From: JAVBMJ01 sp031552535
Lineage (GTDB): Bacteria; Bacteroidota; Bacteroidia; Bacteroidales; Rikenellaceae
Direction: 5' to 3'
Assembly: GCA_031552535.1 (NCBI GenBank)
Contig: JAVBMJ010000081.1
Span: forward strand, 1-40,676
DNA length: 40,676 nt
Position numbers and translations under genes: made by a program. Numbering within the stretch: the stretch's first letter is position 1; every line of letters starts with the position of its first letter. Below the pieces are notes generated by a model, which was given only the letters and a program-made list of their open reading frames with translations, did no database searches and was not told the DNA's origin. Below are positions 16,918-25,067 of this stretch, one piece after another.

Positions 16918-18375
16918 TTATCCCACAGTGCCTTCGAGGTTCAGGGTCAGTAGCTTCTGTGCTTCCACGGCAAATTCCATCGGCAGTTTATTGAGGACCT
17001 CTTTAGCATAACCGTTGACGATCAGGCCCACGGCGTCTTCGGTGCATATCCCGCGTTGGTTGCAGTAATATAGCTGATCCTCGCTGATCTTCGACGTACT
17101 CGCCTCATGTTCGACGATAGCGCCCGGGTTGGCCACATCGAGATACGGAAAAGTGTGGGCACCGCAACGACTACCGATCAACAACGAGTCACATTGCGAG
17201 TAGTTGCGCGCTCCTTCAGCTTTGGCAGCCACTTTCACCAATCCGCGGTAACTGTTCTGGCTTTGGCCTGCTGAAATGCCCTTCGAGACTATACGGCTGC
17301 GTGTGTTGCGCCCCAGATGGATCATCTTCGTACCCGTGTCGGCCTGTTGATGATTATTGGTCAGCGCCACGGAGTAAAATTCACCCGACGAGTTGTCTCC
17401 CGCCAGAATACAGCTCGGATATTTCCATGTTATAGCCGAACCTGTCTCGACCTGCGTCCACGAAAGACGGGCATTTTCGCCTTTGCATATACCCCGTTTG
17501 GTCACGAAATTATAGACGCCGCCCACACCGTTCCTATCTCCGGGATACCAGTTCTGCACGGTGGAGTATTTAACTTCGGCATCTTTCATCACCACAATTT
17601 CGACCACTGCCGCATGTAGTTGATTTTCATTGCGTTGCGGAGCCGTACATCCTTCCAGATAACTCACATACGACCCTTCGTCGGCGACGATCAGCGTTCG
17701 TTCGAATTGGCCTGTCCCGGCCGCATTGATACGAAAATAGGTACTCAGTTCCATCGGGCAACGAACCCCTTTGGGAATATAGCAAAACGAACCGTCGGAG
17801 AAAACAGCGGCGTTCAGCGCCGAATAAAAATTATCGGTATAGGGCACGACGCTGCCCAGATATTTTTTTATCAATTCCGGGTAATCCTTTATGGCTTCGC
17901 TCATCGAACAGAATATCACCCCCATCTCCGAGAGGGTATCCCTGAAAGTGGTCTTCACCGAGACAGAGTCCATGACCGCATCTACAGCCACTCCGGCCAA
18001 TGCCATTTGCTCCTCAAGGGGTATACCCAGTTTGTCGAAAGTTTCCTTTAGCTGCGGATCCACCTCGTCCATGCTGTTGTATTTCGGCGCGGTGCGAGGC
18101 GCAGCATAGTATATTATGTCCTGAAAATCGATTTCCGGGATATCGAGGTGCGCCCACCGCGGCATAGACATCTGCCGCCAGTGCCTGAATGCTTCGAGTC
18201 TGCGTGCGGTCATCCATGCGGGTTCGCCTTTTTTTTGCGAAATTAGCCTTACGACATCTTCGTCGAGCCCTTTGGGGATTGTTTCGGTCTCGATATCGGT
18301 AGTGAACCCCCACTTATATTCCTGCGAGGCGATTTCGTCTATAGTGGCATTGTCGTTATCCTTATATTCCTGCAT
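16918..18375 (-). CDS. sufB: Fe-S cluster assembly scaffold protein SufB
   Basis: A 485-residue SufB. In the SufBC2D complex it is the scaffold on which Fe-S clusters are built, driven by the SufC ATPase and fed with sulfur by SufS. Family blocks are visible: ICSMSEAIKDYP, YFRINAAGTGQFERTLI, SYVSYLEGCTAPQR, VKYSTVQNWYPGD and the C-terminal ARGIC-like region NQRGICTEDAVGLIVNGY. Length is typical (about 480). sufC and sufD normally follow sufB in Bacteroidetes. Here the downstream side holds a decayed repeat and a convergent S41 gene, so the partners must lie elsewhere. A near-perfect promoter precedes it. Confidence 0.97.
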   Translation of the reverse strand: MQEYKDNDNATIDEIASQEYKWGFTTDIETETIPKGLDEDVVRLISQKKGEPAWMTARRLEAFRHWRQMSMPRWAHLDIPEIDFQDIIYYAAPRTAPKYNSMDEVDPQLKETFDKLGIPLEEQMALAGVAVDAVMDSVSVKTTFRDTLSEMGVIFCSMSEAIKDYPELIKKYLGSVVPYTDNFYSALNAAVFSDGSFCYIPKGVRCPMELSTYFRINAAGTGQFERTLIVADEGSYVSYLEGCTAPQRNENQLHAAVVEIVVMKDAEVKYSTVQNWYPGDRNGVGGVYNFVTKRGICKGENARLSWTQVETGSAITWKYPSCILAGDNSSGEFYSVALTNNHQQADTGTKMIHLGRNTRSRIVSKGISAGQSQNSYRGLVKVAAKAEGARNYSQCDSLLIGSRCGAHTFPYLDVANPGAIVEHEASTSKISEDQLYYCNQRGICTEDAVGLIVNGYAKEVLNKLPMEFAVEAQKLLTLNLEGTVG

Positions 18376-18437
18376 ATCCTGAAATCTATTTCTGAGAAAG
18401 AGTTTCTAAATGCCGGGCTCTTCCTTCCCGGATTCCG

Positions 18438-18468
18438 CAAAGTTAGTTATACCACACCATAGTACAAA
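18438..18468 (-). promoter_or_regulatory. Promoter of sufB
   Basis: On the minus strand TTTG (18468-18465) is followed after exactly 19 bases by TAACTTTG (18445-18438), a textbook match to the Bacteroidetes primary sigma-factor consensus. Transcription would start near 18431, with a leader of about 56 bases. Confidence 0.8.
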
Positions 18469-18477
18469 ACGGCGGCC

Positions 18478-18511
18478 AAAAATTACGGCGGCATCAGTCG
18501 ATGCCGCCGTA
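18478..18511 (-). terminator. Intrinsic terminator of groES-groEL
   Basis: A perfect 12-base stem (TACGGCGGCATC at 18484-18495, partner at 18500-18511) with a 4-base loop. On the minus strand it is followed by a run of five T (18482-18478). It lies 29 bases past the groEL stop and just upstream of the sufB promoter, insulating the two. Confidence 0.88.
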
Positions 18512-18540
18512 GCGTTCAGGTAATATAAACCGGATGATTT

Positions 18541-20172
18541 TTACATCATTCCGCCCATTCCACCCATGCCGGGATTCATCGGTGCGGGATTATCTTCTTT
18601 CTTATCGGCTATTACGCATTCGGTGGTAAGGAACATCGAAGCTATCGACGCTGCGTTTTCCAGAGCGACGCGTGCAACTTTGGTCGGGTCGATGATGCCG
18701 GCTTTCAGCAAGTCCTCGTACTTGTCCGTGCGGGCGTTGTAACCGAACGCACCTTTGCCTTCCTGAACCTTGTTGACCACTACCGAGCCTTCGCCGCCGG
18801 CATTTGCCACGATCTGACGCAGGGGCTCCTCTATTGCGCGTTTAATGATAGCCACTCCTGTGGTTTCGTCGTCGTTATCACCTTTCAGATTAGCCAACGC
18901 TTCAACTGCGCGGATGTAAGCTACACCGCCTCCGGGGATTATCCCTTCTTCGACGGCAGCGCGTGTCGCAGCCAGTGCATCCTCTACACGATCCTTTTTC
19001 TCTTTCATTTCCACCTCGGTAGCTGCACCTACATAAAGTACCGCAACACCTCCGGCGAGCTTGGCCAGACGCTCTGCGAGTTTCTCCTTGTCATAGTCCG
19101 AAGTGGAGATCTCCATCTGCTTGCGGATCTGTCCCACGCGGCCTGCGATAGCCTCTTTCGTGCCGTTTCCGTTTACTATAGTGGTATTTTCCTTGTTGAT
19201 CGTAACCTTCTCCGCCGTACCCAGCATCTCCAGTTTAGCCTGGTCGAGTTTGAGACCTTTATCTTCCGAGATTACCGTACCGCCCGTCAGGACAGCGATA
19301 TCTTCGAGCATCTCCTTGCGGCGGTCGCCGAAGCCCGGAGCTTTAACGGCAGCGATCTTGAGAGCACCACGCAATTTGTTCACCACCAATGCCGCAAGAG
19401 CCTCACCATCGACATCTTCGGCGATTATCAGCAGTGAACGTCCGTTTTGCGCCACCGGCTCCAAAACCCCCATGATCTCCTTCATCGTCGACACTTTCTT
19501 GTCGGTGATCAGGATGTAGGGTTTTTCCATCACAGCTTCCATCTTTTCGGAATCGGTCATGAAGTAAGCCGAAATATAGCCGCGGTCAAATTGCATTCCC
19601 TCAACTACTTCAACATGCGTCTCGGTGCCTTTGGCTTCTTCCACCGTTATAACGCCCTCTTTCTTTACCTTGCCCATCGCTTCGGCTATCAGCCCTCCGA
19701 TGTTAGAATCGTTGTTGGCCGATATGGTTGCCACCTGCTCTATTTTGCTGAGGTCGTCGCCCACAGCCTGGCTCTGGCTGTGAAGGTTTTCGACTACGGC
19801 AGCCACTGCCTTGTCTATACCGCGCTTAAGGTCCATCGGGTTAGCGCCGGCTGTCACATTTTTAACACCCACACCGATAATGGCCTGTGCCAGAACGGTT
19901 GCGGTGGTAGTGCCGTCGCCTGCGTCATCAGCGGTTTTCGAAGCTACTTCTTTTACCATCTGGGCGCCCATATTCACGAACGGGTCTTCGAGCTCGATCT
20001 CTTTTGCGACCGTCACGCCGTCTTTCGTGATTTGCGGGGCTCCGAATTTTTTATCGAGGATCACATTGCGCCCTTTGGGGCCGAGGGTTACCTTAACCGC
20101 ATTTGCCAGGGTGTCCACTCCTTCTTTAAGGAGTTCCCTTGATTCCATGTCGTATTTAATCAGTTTTGCCAT
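18541..20172 (-). CDS. groEL: Chaperonin GroEL (Hsp60)
   Basis: A 543-residue type I chaperonin forming the double heptameric folding chamber. The sequence is collinear with the family: ATP-binding DGVTVAKEIELED and the DDAGDGTTTATVLAQ block near residues 84-98, apical-domain motifs, and the Met/Gly-rich flexible tail (PGMGGMGGMM). It follows groES after 14 bases on the same strand, the usual two-gene operon, and ends before a strong terminator. Confidence 0.99.
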   Translation of the reverse strand: MAKLIKYDMESRELLKEGVDTLANAVKVTLGPKGRNVILDKKFGAPQITKDGVTVAKEIELEDPFVNMGAQMVKEVASKTADDAGDGTTTATVLAQAIIGVGVKNVTAGANPMDLKRGIDKAVAAVVENLHSQSQAVGDDLSKIEQVATISANNDSNIGGLIAEAMGKVKKEGVITVEEAKGTETHVEVVEGMQFDRGYISAYFMTDSEKMEAVMEKPYILITDKKVSTMKEIMGVLEPVAQNGRSLLIIAEDVDGEALAALVVNKLRGALKIAAVKAPGFGDRRKEMLEDIAVLTGGTVISEDKGLKLDQAKLEMLGTAEKVTINKENTTIVNGNGTKEAIAGRVGQIRKQMEISTSDYDKEKLAERLAKLAGGVAVLYVGAATEVEMKEKKDRVEDALAATRAAVEEGIIPGGGVAYIRAVEALANLKGDNDDETTGVAIIKRAIEEPLRQIVANAGGEGSVVVNKVQEGKGAFGYNARTDKYEDLLKAGIIDPTKVARVALENAASIASMFLTTECVIADKKEDNPAPMNPGMGGMGGMM

Positions 20173-20186
20173 TTCGATTTTGGAAT

Positions 20187-20456
20187 TTAAATGATTGCAA
20201 AAATGTCATTCTGGCGCATGATGATATAATCTTCGCCGTCTACGTTAACTTCGGTGCCGGAATATTTACCGTAAAGAACGGTGTTGCCGACTTCCACCTC
20301 CATCTTGATCTCCGATGTTCCCGGGCCTACTGCGATCACTTTTCCTGCCAGCGGCTTCTCTTTTGCAGTGTCAGGGATGTAAAGCCCCCCGGCCGTCTTC
20401 TCTTCGGCAGGATTCGGCTTAATCAAAACTCTGTCTGATAACGGTTTGATATTCAT
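20187..20456 (-). CDS. groES: Co-chaperonin GroES (Hsp10)
   Basis: An 89-residue co-chaperonin that caps GroEL as a heptamer. The N-terminal IKPLSDRVLIKP, the mobile loop AEEKTAGGLYIPD, and the KPLAGKVIAVGPG and TVLYGKYSGTEV blocks are all present. It is the first gene of the groES-groEL operon. No CIRCE element and no primary-type -7 box is seen upstream; instead a set of TGTCA/TGACA motifs is found at 20524-20606. Confidence 0.98.
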   Translation of the reverse strand: MNIKPLSDRVLIKPNPAEEKTAGGLYIPDTAKEKPLAGKVIAVGPGTSEIKMEVEVGNTVLYGKYSGTEVNVDGEDYIIMRQNDIFAII

Positions 20457-20523
20457 GATAAATTTTGTTTAAGTTATGTTTTCAGATATATTTCATTATT
20501 TGCACAGTTCTTCTTCACATTGT

Positions 20524-20606
20524 ATGCCAAACGGAAAATTGACAGTTTGGAATGACAAAACCGCCCTTAGCATCAGGCAGAGGCTCTTTTTGGTGACATT
20601 TTGTCA
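20524..20606 (-). promoter_or_regulatory. Possible stress-response regulatory region of groES
   Basis: On the plus strand TGACA occurs at 20540-20544, 20553-20557 and 20594-20598, the last forming the inverted repeat TGACATTTTGTCA (20594-20606). Closer to groES the minus strand reads TTTGGCATACAATGTGA, which resembles a sigma-54 -24/-12 element (GG, 10 bases, GA instead of GC). Together they look like activator sites upstream of an alternative promoter. This is inference. Confidence 0.4.
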
Positions 20607-20710
20607 GATTACTGCCGTCAATACCCGCAAAAATCCTGCCTCGGGCAATCGCCGCCGGATATCATGCGTTCTATCTTTTACACACAAGCATAACAGGGCA
20701 GAACTCAGTG

Positions 20711-22798
20711 CTATCTGCGCTTATTTCGCCCTGGCGTATTTTTGGAGCTGCGGGCTGCCTTAGCCACAGCAGGTTTATCACTCCTTTTTTTCGACTCCGT
20801 GCCGCCATTACGCCCATGACCTGCCTCTGTCCCACGTTCGTCATATTCCTTTTCGAAAGCCGCCCAGTCGAACTCTCCCTCCGGCGTCATGAAGGTATTG
20901 GCCGGACGCGCCTTGGCACTTTTGGTCACAGGAATATGTTCCAGGGTGCGATCTCGTTCCCCGCTGCGGGAAACGCCTGCAGGTTGTGGTTTTGCCACCG
21001 CTTTAGTGCGTGGCTTAACCGGTGCGATATCCTCCCTGCCTTCTTCGGCTATCGTGTGCTCCCGTCGTTTTGCCGGTTCGCGTTTTTCTGCCGGAGCCGG
21101 GCGTCTTTCGGGCCTGTCCTCGCGCGGGGGATATTTCGCCTCTTCCTGCGCCTCTCTTTTCGGTCTTTCGCGGCGAGGCGGGCGTTTCTCAAAGTCCGAT
21201 GCTCCGCCATCATCGCTGACAGCCTTCGGCTCTTTCGCCAATCCTGCCAACGGTCTGTCGCCTTTACCCATGCGGTTGAGCTTACGCACAACAGTGTCGG
21301 CCTCACCGAACGGGACTGTGACGAATGAATAGCTATCCATGACTCTCACGTCGTCTATCTGGCTGTCGTTTAACCCGCATTCGCGTTTCAACATCTCGGT
21401 GAGTTTCCGGGCGTCGTAGCCGTCCATACGTCCTATCGATATGAACAGGCGCGTCTTGCCACGGCGGTCCACATTGATCGACCGTATTTCGGGGTATTGG
21501 TTCTCCGACAGATCGCTTTTGAATGCCAACCTCAGCAGAGCGCTGAGAGCGACCTCCGGTGAGTGTTGCCCGAGAATGTCGACCGCCATAGAATCGTAGT
21601 CGGTGTAATTGCCAGTTTCGATTATCTCGTTCAGGTCGTCTATTATTTTGGCCTTTTTAGTCGCCACGATATCCTGTGGGGTAGGGAGGGTCTCTTTACG
21701 GATGTCGGCTTTTATTTCGCGGCGCAGGTACCCGAACTGGCGCAGTTCCGAACTCGAAATAAACGTAATTGCCGTGCCCTCATTCCCTGCACGCCCCGTG
21801 CGGCCTATACGGTGCACATAGCTTTCAGAATCCTGCGGCAGCGAATAATTTATCACATGCGACAGGTTGTTGACGTCGATCCCGCGGGCTGCCACATCGG
21901 TAGCTACCAGGATATTGGCTTGTTTCCTCTTGAATTTGCGCAATATTTTTTCACGCTGGGCCTGCGACACATCGCCATGCAACCCTTCAGCCGCATATCC
22001 GCGCTCAAGCAACCTGTTTACCATTTCGTCGACACCCACCTTGGTGCGGCTGAATACTATGCCGTAAAAATCGGACTCCACATCTATAATGCGGGTCAGG
22101 GCGTCGAATTTTTCGCTTTCACGCACCTCGAAATATATCTGGTTCGTCAGGTCTACCGTCAGGTTCTGCGACTCGACTTTGAGCATTGCCGGGTTGCGCA
22201 TATATTTGCGCGACATGGCGACTATACGGTCGGGCATCGTAGCTGAGAAAAGCAATACACGGCGGTTCTCGTTCGTGTGGCTCATTATCTCCTCCACATC
22301 CTCGATAAATCCCATGTTGAGCATTTCGTCGGCTTCGTCGAGTATCAGATGGCGCACCGTTTCGAGTTTCAGTGTCCCCCGCCTGATGTGGTCGAGTATG
22401 CGTCCCGGTGTTCCAACGACTATGTCTACCCCTTTGGCGAGCCGTCGCAACTGCTCGCTTATCGAAGCGCCTCCGTATATGGGGGCGATGTGTAATTTTT
22501 TGCGCTGGTTGAACGAAAGCAATTCCTCCGTGACCTGCAGTGCCAGTTCCCGGGTCGGCACCAGTATAAGGGCCTGGATGCCGGTCTTGGAGGGAGACAT
22601 TTTGTCGAGGACCGGAAGGCCGAATGCGGCGGTTTTGCCTGTTCCCGTCTGTGCTTGCGCAATGAGGTCGTTGGTGCCGTCCAGCAGAGCCGGGATTGTC
22701 AGGCGTTGGATTGGGGACGGGGTCTCAAACCCCTTTGTCGCAATTGCCTCGAGCATAAGCTCCGACAGGCCGAGCGAACGAAAATCATCATTTATCAT
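20711..22798 (-). CDS. deaD: DEAD-box ATP-dependent RNA helicase (DeaD/CsdA type)
   Basis: About 695 residues. The two RecA-like domains carry the Q motif (F5, then PSPIQ), AQTGTGKT (Walker A), VPTRELA, TPGRILDH, DEADEML, FSATMP, VATDVAARGID and HRIGRTGRAG. A DbpA-like RNA-binding domain follows near residues 450-520 (INVDRRGKTRLFISIGRMDG), then a long basic, low-complexity tail rich in R, K, E and P that ends RNKRR. Such helicases unwind structured RNA in ribosome assembly and cold adaptation. The ATG at 22798 is forced by the Q motif. An upstream extension to 22888 runs into tRNA-His and is not real. A terminator lies 14 bases before the start codon. Confidence 0.95.
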   Translation of the reverse strand: MINDDFRSLGLSELMLEAIATKGFETPSPIQRLTIPALLDGTNDLIAQAQTGTGKTAAFGLPVLDKMSPSKTGIQALILVPTRELALQVTEELLSFNQRKKLHIAPIYGGASISEQLRRLAKGVDIVVGTPGRILDHIRRGTLKLETVRHLILDEADEMLNMGFIEDVEEIMSHTNENRRVLLFSATMPDRIVAMSRKYMRNPAMLKVESQNLTVDLTNQIYFEVRESEKFDALTRIIDVESDFYGIVFSRTKVGVDEMVNRLLERGYAAEGLHGDVSQAQREKILRKFKRKQANILVATDVAARGIDVNNLSHVINYSLPQDSESYVHRIGRTGRAGNEGTAITFISSSELRQFGYLRREIKADIRKETLPTPQDIVATKKAKIIDDLNEIIETGNYTDYDSMAVDILGQHSPEVALSALLRLAFKSDLSENQYPEIRSINVDRRGKTRLFISIGRMDGYDARKLTEMLKRECGLNDSQIDDVRVMDSYSFVTVPFGEADTVVRKLNRMGKGDRPLAGLAKEPKAVSDDGGASDFEKRPPRRERPKREAQEEAKYPPREDRPERRPAPAEKREPAKRREHTIAEEGREDIAPVKPRTKAVAKPQPAGVSRSGERDRTLEHIPVTKSAKARPANTFMTPEGEFDWAAFEKEYDERGTEAGHGRNGGTESKKRSDKPAVAKAARSSKNTPGRNKRR

Positions 22799-22812
22799 AA
22801 AAGTATCGAAAC

Positions 22813-22842
22813 AAAAAAAGGGAGCGGAAATTTCCTGCTCCC
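22813..22842 (-). terminator. Intrinsic terminator between tRNA-His and the helicase gene
   Basis: On the minus strand GGGAGC (22842-22837) and GCTCCC (22825-22820) enclose the smaller inverted repeat GGAAATTTCC, and seven T follow (22819-22813). It would end the tRNA-His transcript but also stands only 14 bases before the helicase ATG, so it may act as an attenuator. Confidence 0.85.
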
Positions 22843-22846
22843 TGGG

Positions 22847-22920
<74 letters not shown>

Positions 22921-22960
22921 CATTATGGCATTTCACGCAAAATTCCGGTGAAACAGCGTG

Positions 22961-22990
22961 CAAATTTAATACATTTTTCTTAAACAACAA
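22961..22990 (-). promoter_or_regulatory. Promoter of tRNA-His
   Basis: On the minus strand TTG (22990-22988) is followed after 19 bases by TAAATTTG (22968-22961). Transcription would start near 22954, about 33 bases before the tRNA. The -33 element overlaps the foot of the metY terminator hairpin by two bases. Confidence 0.65.
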
Positions 22991-23032
22991 CTTCCCCGGG
23001 TGTTTTTTGAAAAAATATGCCCCGGGGAAGTT
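22989..23032 (-). terminator. Large hairpin, probable terminator of metY
   Basis: A perfect 12-base stem (AACTTCCCCGGG at 22989-23000, partner at 23021-23032) with a 20-base loop that itself contains TTTTTTGAAAAAA. On the minus strand it is followed by GTTGTTTAAG, a weak T-rich tail. It lies 38 bases past the metY stop. Confidence 0.7.
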
Positions 23033-23070
23033 ATTGCACGAATATTCAAACAAGCCTTTTCCGATGGCCG

Positions 23071-24354
23071 TCAGAGGAGGCTCAGAGCCTGCGTAAGGTC
23101 GTCCATTATATCTTCGACGCTCTCCAGTCCCACAGAAAAGCGGATCAGGTCGGGCGATACTCCCGCGGCAGCGAGCTGTTGATCTGTTAATTGCCTGTGG
23201 GTGTGGCTTGCCGGATGCAGTACGCATGTCCGTGCGTCGGCTACGTGGGTAACTATAGAGGTTAGTTTGAGTGAATCTATGAAACGCATGGCGGCTTCAC
23301 GTCCGCCATTCAATCCGAACGTGACCACTCCGCACGATCCCGACGGCATATATTTACGGGTCAACCCATAATACTTATTTCCTTCCAGTCCTGGATAGTT
23401 CACCCAAGCCACCCGGCTGTCGTCCTGCAGTAGTTGTGCTATTTTAAGGGCATTAGAGCAGTGGCGTTCCATCCTGAGGTGCAGAGTCTCCAACCCCAGG
23501 TTAAGCAGGAAAGCATTCATCGGTGACTGCGTGGCCCCGAGATCCCTCATCAATTGCACCGTAGCCTTCGTTATGTAGGCCCCTTTACCGAAGCTTTGGG
23601 TATAGACCAGTCCGTGATACGAATCGTCGGGCCTGGTCAATCCCGGGAATTTATCTGCATTTGCTTCCCAGTCGAAGTTCCCGCTGTCGACTATGGCGCC
23701 TCCCACCGCGGTTGCATGCCCGTCCATATATTTTGTCGTGGAATGGATCACTATATCGGCTCCCCATTCGAACGGGCGGCAATTAATTGGGGTAGGAAAC
23801 GTATTGTCTACGATCAGGGGAACTCCGTGGTCATGTGCCACACGGGCAAATTTCTCGATGTCGAGCACCCTGAGTTCAGGATTGGCGACAGTTTCAGCGA
23901 AAAGCGCCTTTGTATTCGGGCGGAATGCCTTTGCAAGTTCCTCTTCCGTGGCGTCGGAGTCGACGAATGTGACTTCTATACCGAGTTTCTTGAGCGTCAC
24001 TGCAAACAGGTTGAACGTCCCGCCGTAGATCGACGACGAACTCACGAAGTGGTCGCCTGCCGAACAGATATTGAATATGGCATAGAATGTCGCCGCTTGC
24101 CCCGACGAGGTAAGCATGGCGCCCACGCCTCCTTCGAGTGCGGTTATTTTCGAGGCTACCGCGTCGTTGGTGGGGTTCTGTAGGCGTGTATAGAAATATC
24201 CGCTCTCTTCGAGGTCGAACAGGCGGGCCATCTGGTCGCTTGTTTCGTATTTGAATGTCGTGCTTTGATAGATCGGCAATTGTCGCGGTTCGCCCTTTTT
24301 TGGATTCCATCCGCCTACTATGCATATGGTTCCAGGTCTGTATTGTTTTTTCAT
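23071..24354 (-). CDS. metY: O-acetylhomoserine sulfhydrylase/aminocarboxypropyltransferase (MetY type)
   Basis: About 427 residues, a fold type I PLP enzyme of the Cys/Met metabolism family. MetY joins O-acetylhomoserine with sulfide to give homocysteine. The early YTRLQNPTNDAVASKI block, the SSSSIYGGTFNLF and VDNTFPTP regions, the PLP lysine in HSTTKYMDGHATAVGG near residue 211, and the C-terminal RFSVGLESVEDIMDDL all fit. The longer length, with an insert around FPGLTRPDDSYHGLVY, separates MetY from cystathionine synthase and lyase. The frame opens at 24384, but the ATG at 24354 (MKKQYRPGT) matches the family. Methionine gamma-lyase is a less likely alternative. It uses the same homoserine pool as the nearby threonine cluster. 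Confidence 0.92.
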   Translation of the reverse strand: MKKQYRPGTICIVGGWNPKKGEPRQLPIYQSTTFKYETSDQMARLFDLEESGYFYTRLQNPTNDAVASKITALEGGVGAMLTSSGQAATFYAIFNICSAGDHFVSSSSIYGGTFNLFAVTLKKLGIEVTFVDSDATEEELAKAFRPNTKALFAETVANPELRVLDIEKFARVAHDHGVPLIVDNTFPTPINCRPFEWGADIVIHSTTKYMDGHATAVGGAIVDSGNFDWEANADKFPGLTRPDDSYHGLVYTQSFGKGAYITKATVQLMRDLGATQSPMNAFLLNLGLETLHLRMERHCSNALKIAQLLQDDSRVAWVNYPGLEGNKYYGLTRKYMPSGSCGVVTFGLNGGREAAMRFIDSLKLTSIVTHVADARTCVLHPASHTHRQLTDQQLAAAGVSPDLIRFSVGLESVEDIMDDLTQALSLL

Positions 24355-24441
24355 GTCTTCAAAAAGTGTCAAAACGGGCTGCAATATCGGGATTTTTTTG
24401 CAAATCGTGGCGGTGATTGTGTGATATTTTTAATTTATGAA

Positions 24442-24449
24442 TATATTTG
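24442..24449 (+). promoter_or_regulatory. -7 box of the nitroreductase-like gene
   Basis: TATATTTG is a perfect -7 box, with TTG at 24417-24419 (spacer 22 bases, slightly long). Transcription would start near 24455, about 31 bases before the ATG. Confidence 0.5.
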
Positions 24450-24485
24450 TAACATGTAGTAGTGTATCTGTAAATACCATAAGCT

Positions 24486-25067
24486 ATGAAAACTGTATTT
24501 TTATTTTTAGCCGCAGCCTTTGCTTTTTCTTTTGCCGATGCGCAGGAGATGGATGTGATCAAGTTGCTGAGCCCGGATAAAACCCGGGGTAAGAACGTTA
24601 TGGCTGCTTTTGCCGAGCGTAAATCCACCCGGGCGTTTGCCGATACTCCACTTACGCCTCAAGACATGTCCGATCTGTTGTGGGCTGCCAACGGGGTTAA
24701 CCGCCCCGACGGTAAACGTACGGCTCCTTCGGCCATGAATCGCCAGGACGTCACGCTTTATGCCTGCTTTGCCGATGGGGCATATCGTTATGAGCCTGTC
24801 ACCCATACGCTTGTACCTGTAAGCGGAGAGGATATCCGTCCGATGAAGGCTCCCGTTTGTTTGATACTTGTTGTCGAGAATCCCGACAATATGGGATTTA
24901 TAGATGTAGGGATCGTGTCGCAAAATGTATCCGTTTTTTGTGCCGGGATGGAACTGGCTACAGTGCCACGTGCCTCCATGGATAAGCCCGCCCTTATCAA
25001 GGCTTTGCAACTCAACGGCAAACAAGAGCCTGTGTTGAATCATCCTGTGGGATATTTTCTGAAGTAA
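24486..25067 (+). CDS. Exported nitroreductase family protein (SagB-like)
   Basis: A 193-residue protein with a signal peptide (MKTVFLFLAAAFAFSFADAQ). A nitroreductase-like FMN-binding domain follows: RKSTRAFADTPLT near residues 45-57, DLLWAANGVNRPDGKRTAPSA around 63-83, then a C-terminal AGMELATVPRASMD. This layout is that of the SagB/ThcOx-type branch seen as lipoprotein-like exported proteins in Bacteroidetes. The substrate is unknown. Export of an FMN enzyme is unusual and suggests a periplasmic reductase. Its stop codon directly abuts the stop codon of the convergent thrC gene, with no base between. Confidence 0.82.
   Translation: MKTVFLFLAAAFAFSFADAQEMDVIKLLSPDKTRGKNVMAAFAERKSTRAFADTPLTPQDMSDLLWAANGVNRPDGKRTAPSAMNRQDVTLYACFADGAYRYEPVTHTLVPVSGEDIRPMKAPVCLILVVENPDNMGFIDVGIVSQNVSVFCAGMELATVPRASMDKPALIKALQLNGKQEPVLNHPVGYFLK

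Noticed and set aside
24355..24485. A SAM or other riboswitch before metY.
   Set aside because: The spacer to the divergent gene is short and shows no conserved aptamer core.
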